NCBI GenBank assembly: GCA_963763485.1
Contig: CAVXOW010000008.1
Coordinates: 1,178,001 to 1,242,000 of the forward strand
Origin: CAWCKS01 sp963763485
GTDB taxonomy: Bacteria; Pseudomonadota; Alphaproteobacteria; Rhizobiales; Xanthobacteraceae
DNA: 64,000 bases
Direction of reading: 5' to 3'
In this document: piece by piece, positions 19,991-27,919 of the stretch
How positions within the stretch are numbered: position 1 is the stretch's first letter
Layout: every line of letters begins with the position of its first letter
The notes under the pieces: generated by a model
Told to the model about the DNA's origin: nothing
The model's database searches: none
What the model saw: only the letters and a program-made list of their open reading frames with translations
Translations under genes and position numbers: made by a program

Positions 19991-20028
19991 CCGGACTTAC
20001 CGAACAAGACCGGACTTACCGAACAAGA
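19991..20028. repeat. Tandem 19-bp direct repeat
   Basis: Two exact adjacent copies of CCGGACTTACCGAACAAGA lie at 19991-20009 and 20010-20028, in the short gap between the converging J-domain and DedA genes. No hairpin or gene overlaps them. A local duplication is the simplest reading. Confidence 0.9.
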
Positions 20029-20084
20029 AGCGTCCGATTTAGATGAACGGTCGGCCGGATTCCGCTTTCGCGAGGATCAACGGA

Positions 20085-20741
20085 TCATTTCTTGGCTTCG
20101 GCGTGTCGTCTCAGATGCAGCATATGCGGGTGGCACAGGTGCCAGTGCTTCTGCGCCCAGACCAGAAACGCAATCGCGGCGACGATTGAAGCGGCGCCCA
20201 GCGCATAGGGTCCGATCCGCTCACCCCATTCGGCCACGGCTGATCCGGCAAGCGCGCTGGAGACCACGTGAGCGACCGCCCACAGCGCGATCGCCGGAAT
20301 GTTCACCGTGAAGAAGCGCGGTGGCGACATGCCGAGCGCGCCGGCGGTGATCGGCACGAAGGCACGGATCGGCGCGACGAATCGGGCGAACAGCACCGCC
20401 AGCGTGCCGTGACGGCGGAAGAATTCCTCGCTCTGCGCGATCAGCGTCGGGTAAGCCGACAGCGGCCAGAGCTCGAGGATGTGCCGCTTGAAGCGATGGC
20501 CGAGCCAGAATGCCGTGCCGTCGCCGATCATGGCGCCGACGATCGCGCTGGACAGGATGATCGGCAGGCTGAGCCGCCCGAGCGGTACCAGTGCGCTGAT
20601 GGCGACGATCACGGTCGAGCCGGGGACGAAAGAGCCCAGCACCGGGACGGCTTCCAGCAGCGCAGCCAGGAAAACGGTCGCATAGGCCCATCCGGCGTGG
20701 TCGGAGACGAAGCCGATCAGCGCGTGCAAACTCTCATTCAC
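20085..20741 (-). CDS. DedA family membrane protein
   Basis: A 218-residue DedA/VTT-family integral membrane protein; relatives flip polyprenyl phosphate or phosphatidylethanolamine lipids across the inner membrane. The signature FxGxxxPG occurs as LGSFVPGSTVIV (about 36-47), and FARFVAPIRAFVPITAGALGM carries the conserved Arg and Gly pair. Four to five hydrophobic spans are visible. I chose GTG 20741 (VNESLHALIGF) because the longer upstream frame is unlike the family and full of cysteines and arginines. The last residues KHWHLCHPHMLHLRRHAEAKK are rich in histidine, a feature that may be lineage-specific. Confidence 0.88.
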   Translation of the reverse strand: MNESLHALIGFVSDHAGWAYATVFLAALLEAVPVLGSFVPGSTVIVAISALVPLGRLSLPIILSSAIVGAMIGDGTAFWLGHRFKRHILELWPLSAYPTLIAQSEEFFRRHGTLAVLFARFVAPIRAFVPITAGALGMSPPRFFTVNIPAIALWAVAHVVSSALAGSAVAEWGERIGPYALGAASIVAAIAFLVWAQKHWHLCHPHMLHLRRHAEAKK

Positions 20742-20989
20742 AGAACTTGTCCCGCGTTTGGCGTCCGATGTGGCGAATCCCGGCCGCACTACCCATATCT
20801 CGTTTCGGACACCCAAAAACGCCGAATTTAGGCTGGGAACCTTGATTTCTGGCGGCAAACACCGCTGTTGAACAAGGCTGCACAGCAAGAACGCGGGTTC
20901 CGTTTTGCCCCCGCTTTCTGCTAGGTTCGCCGCCGACCGCCCACATGGACCGCCCGTCGGCTTTGTCCGTTTGGGACTACGGAGCTCCC

Positions 20990-21988
20990 ATGACGTCTGA
21001 AGTGATTTCTGCCGCAAGTGCAACTGACAGCCTGCCCGACATGAAAGTGTCGGTGCGTCAACTATTTGGCATCGATACGGACCTTGAGGTGCCGGCCTTT
21101 TCCAAGGCTGATCCACACGTTCCGGATCACGATCCCGACTACCGCTTCGACCGCGCGACCACGCTCGCGATTCTCGCCGGATTCGCCAAGAATCGCCGCG
21201 TCATGGTCACCGGCTTTCACGGCACCGGCAAATCGACCCATATCGAGCAGGTCGCAGCGCGACTGAACTGGCCGTGCGTGCGCGTCAACCTCGACAGCCA
21301 CATCAGCCGTATCGATCTGGTCGGCAAGGACTCGATCATCATCAAGGACGGCAAGCAGGTCACCGAATTCCGCGACGGCATCCTGCCATGGGCGCTCCAG
21401 CACAACGTCGCGCTGGTGTTCGACGAGTATGACGCCGGCCGCCCCGACGTGATGTTCGTGATCCAGCGCGTGCTCGAAGTGTCCGGCCGCCTCACCCTGC
21501 TCGACCAGAACAAGGTGATCCGCCCGCACCCGGCGTTCCGCCTGTTCTCGACCGCCAACACCGTCGGTCTCGGCGACACCACCGGCCTGTATCACGGTAC
21601 CCAGCAGATCAACCAGGGTCAGATGGACCGCTGGTCGATCGTGACCACGCTGAACTATCTGCCGCATGACGAGGAGGTGCTGATCGTGCTCGCCAAGGCG
21701 AAGCACTACCGCACCGACGCCGGCCGCGACATCGTCAGCAAGATGGTCCGGCTCGCCGACCTCACGCGCAATGCATTCGCCAACGGCGATCTCTCGACCG
21801 TGATGTCGCCGCGCACCGTGATCACCTGGGCGGAGAACGCCGAGATCTTCGGCGACATCGGCTTCGCCTTCCGCGTCACCTTCCTCAACAAGTGCGACGA
21901 GCTCGAGCGATCTCTGGTCGCTGAGTTCTATCAGCGTTGCTTCAACGCCGAGCTGCCGGAGTCGGCGGTCAACGTGGCGCTGAGCTAA
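20990..21988 (+). CDS. cobS: Aerobic cobaltochelatase subunit CobS
   Basis: CobS is the AAA+ motor of the CobNST complex that inserts cobalt into hydrogenobyrinic acid diamide during aerobic vitamin B12 synthesis. The 332-residue protein opens MTSEVISAAS; its Walker A is GFHGTGKST at 75-83 and Walker B is ALVFDEYDAG. SVRQLFGIDTDLEVPAFSKA is a family-specific N-terminal segment and the sensor region LFSTANTVGLGDTTGLYHGT is present. The ATG at 20990 is preferred over one 15 codons upstream. cobT follows 24 bases downstream. CobN is not in the window. Confidence 0.95.
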   Translation: MTSEVISAASATDSLPDMKVSVRQLFGIDTDLEVPAFSKADPHVPDHDPDYRFDRATTLAILAGFAKNRRVMVTGFHGTGKSTHIEQVAARLNWPCVRVNLDSHISRIDLVGKDSIIIKDGKQVTEFRDGILPWALQHNVALVFDEYDAGRPDVMFVIQRVLEVSGRLTLLDQNKVIRPHPAFRLFSTANTVGLGDTTGLYHGTQQINQGQMDRWSIVTTLNYLPHDEEVLIVLAKAKHYRTDAGRDIVSKMVRLADLTRNAFANGDLSTVMSPRTVITWAENAEIFGDIGFAFRVTFLNKCDELERSLVAEFYQRCFNAELPESAVNVALS

Positions 21989-22012
21989 CGCGAAAGTGCA
22001 GCGCCACTTGCA

Positions 22013-23900
22013 ATGACGACCAGCAACAAGGGCAAGTTCGCGAGCAGGGAAGCGCCCACCGAGCCGTTCAAGCGGGCGGTGACGTCCTGCCTGCGCGCTA
22101 TCGCCAGGCAACCTGAGCTCGAAGTTTCGTTCGCGGCCGAGCGACCGGGACTCGCGCCGGGCAAGGCGCGTTTGCCCGAGCCGCCGCGCAAGCTGTCGAA
22201 GCGGGACGCCGCGATCGTGCGCGGCCATGCCGAACTCGATCGCGCTTCGCCTCGCCTGCCACGATCCAAAAGTTCATCGCAAGCAGATGCCGGGCAATCT
22301 GCAGGCGCGTGGCATTTTCGATGCCGTCGAGCAGGCGCGAGTGGAAGCGATCGGTGCGCGCCGGATGAGCGGCGTCGCCAAGAATCTGACCGCGATGCTC
22401 GACGATCACTTCCATCGCGGCAAGTACGACGAGATCACCGATCGCGCCGATGCGCCGCTGGCAGACGCGCTCGCCATGCTGGTGCGTGAGCGTCTGACCG
22501 GAATGGCGCCGCCGGCAGCTGCGAAGAAGCTGGTCGACCTGTGGCGCCCACTGATCGAGACCAAGGCCGGCAATCCGCTCGACCGGCTCGATGAGGTGAT
22601 CGAGGATCAGCGCAAGTTCGCCGATGCGGTGCATGATCTGCTCGATGCGCTGGAGCTCGGCGACCGTCAGGACGCCGACCAGGACGACGAGGACCAGGAC
22701 GAGAACGAGGAAGGCGAGCAGGACCAGTCGGGCGCCGACGGCACGCCCGATGGCGACAGCCAGCAGGAAATGTCCGCTGAGCAGGTCGAGGCATCCTCCG
22801 AAGAGACGGCCGAGAGTGCCGAAGCGGCGCAATCGCAGGCGAGCGACACGTTCGACGACGGCGACGTCGGCGAGGACGAGCAGCCGGGCGACACCACGCG
22901 TCCGCCCCTGCGGGGCAACGAGCCGCGCGGTCCCGAATATCACGCATTCGCGCCGCGCTTCGACGAAGTCGTGGCGGCCGAAGACCTTTGCGACCATGAA
23001 GAGCTCGAGCGGCTGCGCAGCTATCTCGACAAGCAGCTTGCACATTTGCAGGGCGTAGTGGCGCGTCTTGCCAATCGCTTGCAGCGCCGCCTGATGGCGC
23101 AGCAGAACCGCGCCTGGGATTTCGATCTCGAGGAAGGCGTCCTTGATCCGGCGCGGTTGACGCGCGTCGTCACAGATCCCTTGCATCCGCTGTCGTTCAA
23201 GCACGAGAAGGAAGCGACCTTCCGCGACACCGTGGTCACGCTGCTGCTCGACAATTCCGGCTCGATGCGCGGCCGCCCGATCACCGTGGCGGCGACCTGC
23301 GCCGACATTCTCGCGCGCACGCTGGAGCGTTGCGGCGTCAAGGTCGAGATTCTCGGCTTCACGACGCGTGCCTGGAAGGGCGGGCAATCACGGGAAGCCT
23401 GGCTCGCAGCCGGCAAGCCCGCCAATCCGGGCCGGCTGAATGACCTGCGCCACATCATTTACAAGGCGGCGGACGCGCCGTGGCGGCGCGCGCGCAAGAA
23501 CCTCGGCCTGATGATGCGCGAGGGCTTGCTGAAGGAGAACATCGACGGCGAGGCGCTCGATTGGGCGCACAAGCGACTGCTCGGCCGCCCCGAGCAGCGC
23601 AAGATCCTGATGATGATCTCGGACGGCGCGCCGGTCGACGATTCCACGCTGTCGGTCAACCCCGGAAATTATCTCGAGCGCCACCTGCGGCATATCATCG
23701 AGGAGATCGAGACCCGCAGCCCCGTGCAGCTGATCGCGATCGGCATCGGCCATGATGTGACGCGCTACTACCGTCGCGCGGTGACCATCGTCGACGCCGA
23801 GGAACTCGGCGGCGCGATCACCGAAAAGCTTGCCGAGCTGTTCAGCGAGACCAGCGAAGCGCCGCAGCAGCGGTCCGCCAAGCCGCGCTGGCTGAACTAG
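22013..23900 (+). CDS. cobT: Aerobic cobaltochelatase subunit CobT, one-base frameshift as sequenced
   Basis: CobT partners CobS in the cobaltochelatase chaperone complex. The first 73 residues (MTTSNKGKFASREAPTEPFK onward to RDAAIVRGHA) are in one frame, and the rest, from SIALRLACHDPKVHRKQMPG onward, is in another. Removing one A at 22233-22234 fuses them into a 628-residue protein of normal length. The middle holds a strongly acidic stretch (about residues 222-240, Asp/Glu/Gln rich), and the C-terminal von Willebrand A domain has the metal site VTLLLDNSGSMRGRP (DxSxS). The next gene starts 13 bases after the stop. The break is likely a sequence error rather than a real pseudogene, but that is inference. 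Confidence 0.9.
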
Positions 23901-23913
23901 TTTTCTATTTCGC

Positions 23914-24951
23914 GTGTCGCTCAACATTGTCCGCGCCATCGTCACAGTCGTGGCGATCGCTTTGGCTACCTTGCCTGGAGCTGCACCGGTCAATGCACAG
24001 ACGCGCGAAGCGCGCGTCGCCGAAATCTCCTCTCTCACGGTGCGGTCACGACCGATCGAGGCGTTTGACCCCGCCGACAAATCGAAGAAGCGATTCGGTG
24101 CGCTCGAGTTTCGCTCAGGGCTGATCCTGACATCCTCGTTCAAGGGCTTTGGCGGCCTCTCAGCGATCAGGCTCGGTGCTGATGGCGTGAGCTTCACCGC
24201 GTTGAGCGACAAGGGTGACTGGTTCACCGGAGCCATTCTCTACCACGGCAAGGTCATGACCGGCCTTGCCGATGTGAAATCGGCGCCGATGCTCGCCGAC
24301 GACGGCAAGCCGATCCAGTCGAAGGGATGGTTCGACAGCGAGTCGCTCGCGTTCGACGGCGCGATCGCCTATGTCGGGCTCGAGCGCGTCAATCGCATCC
24401 TGCGCTTCGATTTCTCCAAGGGTGGAATTTTGTCGCGTAGCGAGGTCGTAGCGACACCGCCAGCGATCGCGCGGCTGCCCTACAACAAGGGGCTTGAGGC
24501 ATTGGTCTTCGTGCCGAGCGGCCTGCCGCTATCAGGCACACTGATCGCGATCTCCGAGCGCGGCCTCGACAAATCAGGCAACCTCCTCGGCTTTCTGATC
24601 GGTGGCGCGAACCCCGGTCAGTTCACGGTACGGCGAACCGCGGATTTCGACATCAGCGATTGTGCGCTGCTGCCGTCGGGCGAACTGTTGTTGCTGGAGC
24701 GGAAATTCTCGTTTGTGTCCGGCATCGGCATCCGGATCAGGCGGATACCGCTCGCCTCGCTCAAGCCGGGCGCAGTCGTCGACGGCCAATCGATCTTCGA
24801 AGCCGACCTCGGCGAAGAGATCGACAACATGGAAGGCCTCGACGTGCATCGCGACGCCGATGGCGATCTCGTGCTGACGATGATCTCGGATGATAATTTT
24901 TCGATGCTGCAGCGGACGTTGCTGCTGCAGTTCAGGCTGGTTGAGCCCTAG
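23914..24951 (+). CDS. Exported esterase-like/phytase-fold beta-propeller protein
   Basis: A 345-residue exported protein related to the 'esterase-like activity of phytase' family. GTG 23914 gives a signal peptide (VSLNIVRAIVTVVAIALATLPGAAPVNA) with cleavage expected after VNA. The body has repeating strand segments such as SFTALSDKGDWFTGAILY, SESLAFDGAIAYVGLERVNR and EIDNMEGLDVHRDADGDLVL, as expected for a propeller. The phosphatase or esterase substrate is not known for the family. It follows cobT by 13 bases, so the transcript is probably shared. The IS481 element is inserted one base after its TAG stop, so the coding sequence is intact. Confidence 0.8.
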   Translation: MSLNIVRAIVTVVAIALATLPGAAPVNAQTREARVAEISSLTVRSRPIEAFDPADKSKKRFGALEFRSGLILTSSFKGFGGLSAIRLGADGVSFTALSDKGDWFTGAILYHGKVMTGLADVKSAPMLADDGKPIQSKGWFDSESLAFDGAIAYVGLERVNRILRFDFSKGGILSRSEVVATPPAIARLPYNKGLEALVFVPSGLPLSGTLIAISERGLDKSGNLLGFLIGGANPGQFTVRRTADFDISDCALLPSGELLLLERKFSFVSGIGIRIRRIPLASLKPGAVVDGQSIFEADLGEEIDNMEGLDVHRDADGDLVLTMISDDNFSMLQRTLLLQFRLVEP

Positions 24952-24952
24952 C

Positions 24953-25994
24953 TGTGAGCTTTCATTAGGTTGTCCATCCGGTCCGAACCGAGGATGTTGA
25001 GGTTGTCGAGACTTCAGCTTCCAGGGGGACCGGATGAACGTGCACAAGAATGCCCGACTGACGCGGTATGGTCGAGAGCGGATCGTGCGGCAGGCGATGA
25101 GCGGGCAGGCGCCGAAGGCCATAGCCGAAGCCGCAGGCGTCTGCCCGCGGACAGTTCGTAAGTGGGTTGAGCGTTTCCGGCGGGAAGGTCTGGACGGTTT
25201 GCGGGACCGTTCATCGCGCCCGCACCGCCTGTATCGGCCGACGGAGGCGACCGTCGTCGAGCAGATTGCGATGCTGCGGCGGCAACGCATGACCGGCAAG
25301 CAGATCGCGATCGAAGCCGGCGTCTCGGCGGCCACCGTCAGCCGTGTTCTCAAGCGACTTGGCCTTAACAAATTGAGTGCACTGGAACCAGCCGAGCCGG
25401 TGCGTCGCTATGAGCGCGAACAGCCTGGCGAGATGATACATCTCGACATCAAGAAGCTCGGTCGGATCGATGGCGTGGGCCATCGCATTACCGGCGACCG
25501 CAAGGGTGCGAGTAACCTGCGCTCCCGCGGCAAGGGACCGGGCTGGGAGTATGTCCATGTTTGCATCGATGACCATTCGCGCATCGCCTTTGCAGAGGTG
25601 ATGCCAAACGAGCGCGGACGCAGCGCAATCGCCTTCCTGAAGGCCGCGCTCATCTACTACGCCAGTCTCGGCGTCAAAGTTGAGCGGGTGATGACCGACA
25701 ACGGCTCCTGCTACAAATCCTTCGCCTTCCGCAGACCCTGCAAGCGGCACCGTCTCAAGCACATCCGAACAAGACCTTATACGCCCAAGACAAATGGAAA
25801 GGCCGAACGCTTCATCCAGACTTCACTGCGCGAATGGGCATATGCCTACGCCTATCAGCACTCCCGCCAGCGCCGCGCCCAGCTCCCGGCATGGCTTCAC
25901 CGCTACAATTGGCACAGGCCTCACTCAGGCATCGGTGCTAAAACACCCATCAGCAGACTTGGCCTGACTGAGGACAACCTGTTGAGGCTCCACA
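24953..25994 (+). mobile_element. IS481-family insertion sequence, 1042 bp, intact
   Basis: The ends TGTGAGCTTTCATTAGGTTG and (reverse complement of the right end) TGTGGAGCCTCAACAGGTTG are imperfect inverted repeats starting TGT, 16 of 23 positions alike. They are flanked by an exact 6-bp direct repeat CCTAGC at 24947-24952 and 25995-26000. This fits the NCTAGN target duplication known for IS481. One transposase gene fills the element. The intact ends and duplication suggest a fairly recent insertion. Confidence 0.92.
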
Positions 25995-25999
25995 CCTAG
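25034..25999 (+). CDS. IS481 family transposase (DDE)
   Basis: A 321-residue transposase with an N-terminal helix-turn-helix region (about 15-110; KAIAEAAGVCPRTVRKWVER and GVSAATVSRVLKRLG) and an RNase H-like rve domain. The catalytic triad is visible as Asp138 in MIHLDIKKLG, Asp222 in MTDNGSCY and Glu258 in NGKAERFIQT, with 35 residues between the last two. No frameshift or stop interrupts it. The reading frame crosses the right end of the element: the codon ACC is half IS and half target, and the stop TAG lies in the duplicated CCTAGC target. The start follows an AGGGGGACC ribosome-binding site. Confidence 0.95.
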   Translation: MNVHKNARLTRYGRERIVRQAMSGQAPKAIAEAAGVCPRTVRKWVERFRREGLDGLRDRSSRPHRLYRPTEATVVEQIAMLRRQRMTGKQIAIEAGVSAATVSRVLKRLGLNKLSALEPAEPVRRYEREQPGEMIHLDIKKLGRIDGVGHRITGDRKGASNLRSRGKGPGWEYVHVCIDDHSRIAFAEVMPNERGRSAIAFLKAALIYYASLGVKVERVMTDNGSCYKSFAFRRPCKRHRLKHIRTRPYTPKTNGKAERFIQTSLREWAYAYAYQHSRQRRAQLPAWLHRYNWHRPHSGIGAKTPISRLGLTEDNLLRLHT

Positions 26000-26071
26000 C
26001 GCACGTTCTGGAAAAGCCTGCCCTCGACATGGATCGGGGGTGGGAACCGGCGCTCGGAATGCTCGAAAAGA

Positions 26072-26365
26072 TCAGCTCGCCGCGGCGGCCTTCTTCTTCA
26101 CGATCTGGCGCTTGATATCGCGGGCCCGCAGCGAAAGCTTCTCTGTCTTCGCCTTGAGCAGGAACGCATCCAGCCCGCCGCAATGGTCGACCGATTTCAC
26201 CGCGTTGGTCGAAACGCGCAGGCGTACCGAGCGGCCGAGCGTGTCGGAGATCATCGTCACGTTCTGCAGGTTCGCCAGGAAGCGGCGCTTGGTCTTGATA
26301 TTGGAGTGGCTCACCTTGTGGCCAACTTGCGCGGCCTTGGCCGTGAGATCGCAGCGCCGGGACAT
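26072..26365 (-). CDS. rpmB: 50S ribosomal protein L28
   Basis: A 97-residue L28, a component of the large ribosomal subunit. MSRRCDLTAKAAQVGHKVSH is the standard alphaproteobacterial start, SNIKTKRRFLANLQNV follows, and the basic tail KRQIVKKKAAAAS is typical. The ATG at 26365 is chosen because ten extra upstream codons are not conserved. A good sigma-70-like box pair lies about 90-120 bases upstream. It is a single-gene unit next to the IS element, with 71 bases between the target duplication and its stop. Confidence 0.96.
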   Translation of the reverse strand: MSRRCDLTAKAAQVGHKVSHSNIKTKRRFLANLQNVTMISDTLGRSVRLRVSTNAVKSVDHCGGLDAFLLKAKTEKLSLRARDIKRQIVKKKAAAAS

Positions 26366-26455
26366 GTCGAGATCCTTGAAAGAAAATTGAGCCAAAGCTC
26401 GCCACCCGTTTGCGGCTACAAGCTTGGTCTGTCGTCCATTTTCAGGAACCGCGGA

Positions 26456-26484
26456 CGTATAAGGGGCTGCTGGCAGAGCGTCAA
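26456..26484 (-). promoter_or_regulatory. Predicted sigma-70 promoter for rpmB
   Basis: On the minus strand TTGACG (26484-26479) and TATACG (26461-26456) are separated by 17 bases, close to consensus. Transcription would start near 26449 and give a leader of about 85 bases before the L28 ATG at 26365. The gap 26366-26669 holds no other gene that I can support. Confidence 0.6.
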
Positions 26485-26669
26485 GCCGCTTGCGGCGGTC
26501 CGAAACCCTGCAGAAATTCCCCAGAAAATTCGACTTTTCAGTTGCTTAACGGGTACCAGTGGGTCGAGCGGGTCCATATATTCGACGCAATCGGGGCGTG
26601 AGGCTGGCCCTAATTTCAAAGACCCGCGGCGATAAGGCCGACGGGGCCGTCGGCTGACTGCCGACCGTC

Positions 26670-27554
26670 TTGACCGTCAGGATTGGCGTGGTGATCCCTC
26701 CCGATATTTCGCGAAATCTCCATTTCCGGCTGGGCGCGGCCCTTTTGTGCGTGCCGTTCCTGCTTGCAGGTGCTGAGGCTCGCGCGCAGGCGCGGCTCGA
26801 TGCAAGCTACGAGGTGTCGCTGTCGGGCATCACCATTGGCAAGGGCAACTGGGTGATCGAGCTCGGCGACGACCAGTATTCCGCGGCAGCGTTCGGTGGC
26901 AGCTCGGGCCTTTTGCGCGCCGTGTCGACCGGCCAGGGAAGCGGTGGCTCGCAGGGCCGTATCGTCAAGGGGCAGCTCCAGCCGGCGTCCTACACGGTGA
27001 CGATCTCGACCAGCAACAAGACCGAGACCATCCGGATGGCGCTCGCAGGCGGCAACATCAAGGATTTCTCGATTGATCCGCAGCCGCCCGAAGATCCCTT
27101 CCGTATACCGGTAACCGATGCACACAAGCGGGGGGTCAGCGATCCCATGACTGCGTCGCTGGTGCATGTTCCCGGCACCGCCGACCCCGTGAGCGCCGAA
27201 GCGTGTACCGTGACAAGCGCGGTGTTTGACGGACGGATGCGTTACGACCTCAGCCTTGAATTCAAGCGGATCGAGGCGATCAAGGTCGACGGCTACCAGG
27301 GACCGGTCGTGGTCTGCGCCGTCTATTTCGCGCCGGTGGCCGGCTACAATCCGGAGCGCTCGGCGATCAAATATCTTGCCGCGCAACGGCACATGGAACT
27401 CTGGCTGGCGCCAATTGCGGGAACCCGCATCCTGGTTCCCTACCGCCTGACGATCCCAACCCCGCTGGGCACCGGCAAGCTCGAGGCGACGCGTTTGATC
27501 TCGACACCGTTGGTTGCGCACGGCACCACGGCGGTAGCGCCAAAAACGCAATAA
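26670..27554 (+). CDS. DUF3108 domain-containing exported protein
   Basis: A protein of up to 294 residues with DUF3108, a family of exported, mostly beta-strand proteins of unknown function. A hydrophobic leader (about 20-38, LGAALLCVPFLLAGAEA) ends near ARA-QAR. The mature part begins LDASYEVSLSGITIGKGNWV, a typical opening, and continues with short strands such as GQLQPASYTVTIST and RYDLSLEFKRIEAIKVDGY. The frame opens at TTG 26670 with GTG codons 15 and 18 bases later, so the exact start is uncertain. It is divergent from rpmB and not obviously linked to it. Confidence 0.82.
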   Translation: MTVRIGVVIPPDISRNLHFRLGAALLCVPFLLAGAEARAQARLDASYEVSLSGITIGKGNWVIELGDDQYSAAAFGGSSGLLRAVSTGQGSGGSQGRIVKGQLQPASYTVTISTSNKTETIRMALAGGNIKDFSIDPQPPEDPFRIPVTDAHKRGVSDPMTASLVHVPGTADPVSAEACTVTSAVFDGRMRYDLSLEFKRIEAIKVDGYQGPVVVCAVYFAPVAGYNPERSAIKYLAAQRHMELWLAPIAGTRILVPYRLTIPTPLGTGKLEATRLISTPLVAHGTTAVAPKTQ

Positions 27555-27919
27555 TCGGGAGCGCTGGCAGCGGCCGCAGCGGGCCTTCGTGTTGCGGAAT
27601 CCTGTTGACTCCAGGTCGAAGCCGAGTCCGTCCGGCGCTTTACGAATTCCGACGTGTCGAACGGCGATCGAGGCAGGTATTTGCTTGATCTGGTGTTCGT
27701 GCAATGACTTGGATCGACATGTTGCGGTGAACGAATCGGATGGACCGCGAGTCAGCAATTCGGGCGCAATTCGTTCTAAACTCGTTCCGAGACTTAAAAT
27801 TCGAAGCTGATGGCGTCACATCGTGGGACATGAGATAGGTTGCTACCGTTCCCGCTCGCGCATTTGCGTGAAAGCATCCTCCCCACGGATACCGCCAGTT
27901 CCACAGGCGAGTTGAATTG
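27555..27919. other. 365-bp intergenic gap before the helicase gene
   Basis: No convincing gene, RNA or terminator was found here. The right part is richer in A and T than its surroundings (for example TTCGTTCTAAACTCGTTCCG and GACTTAAAATTCGAAG near 27770-27810) and probably contains the promoter of the helicase gene. Frames crossing it are short and unlike proteins. Confidence 0.5.

Noticed and set aside
24940..26010. IS481 disrupting the phytase-like gene
   Set aside because: The insertion lies one base after the TAG stop, so the gene is whole; only its downstream side is changed.
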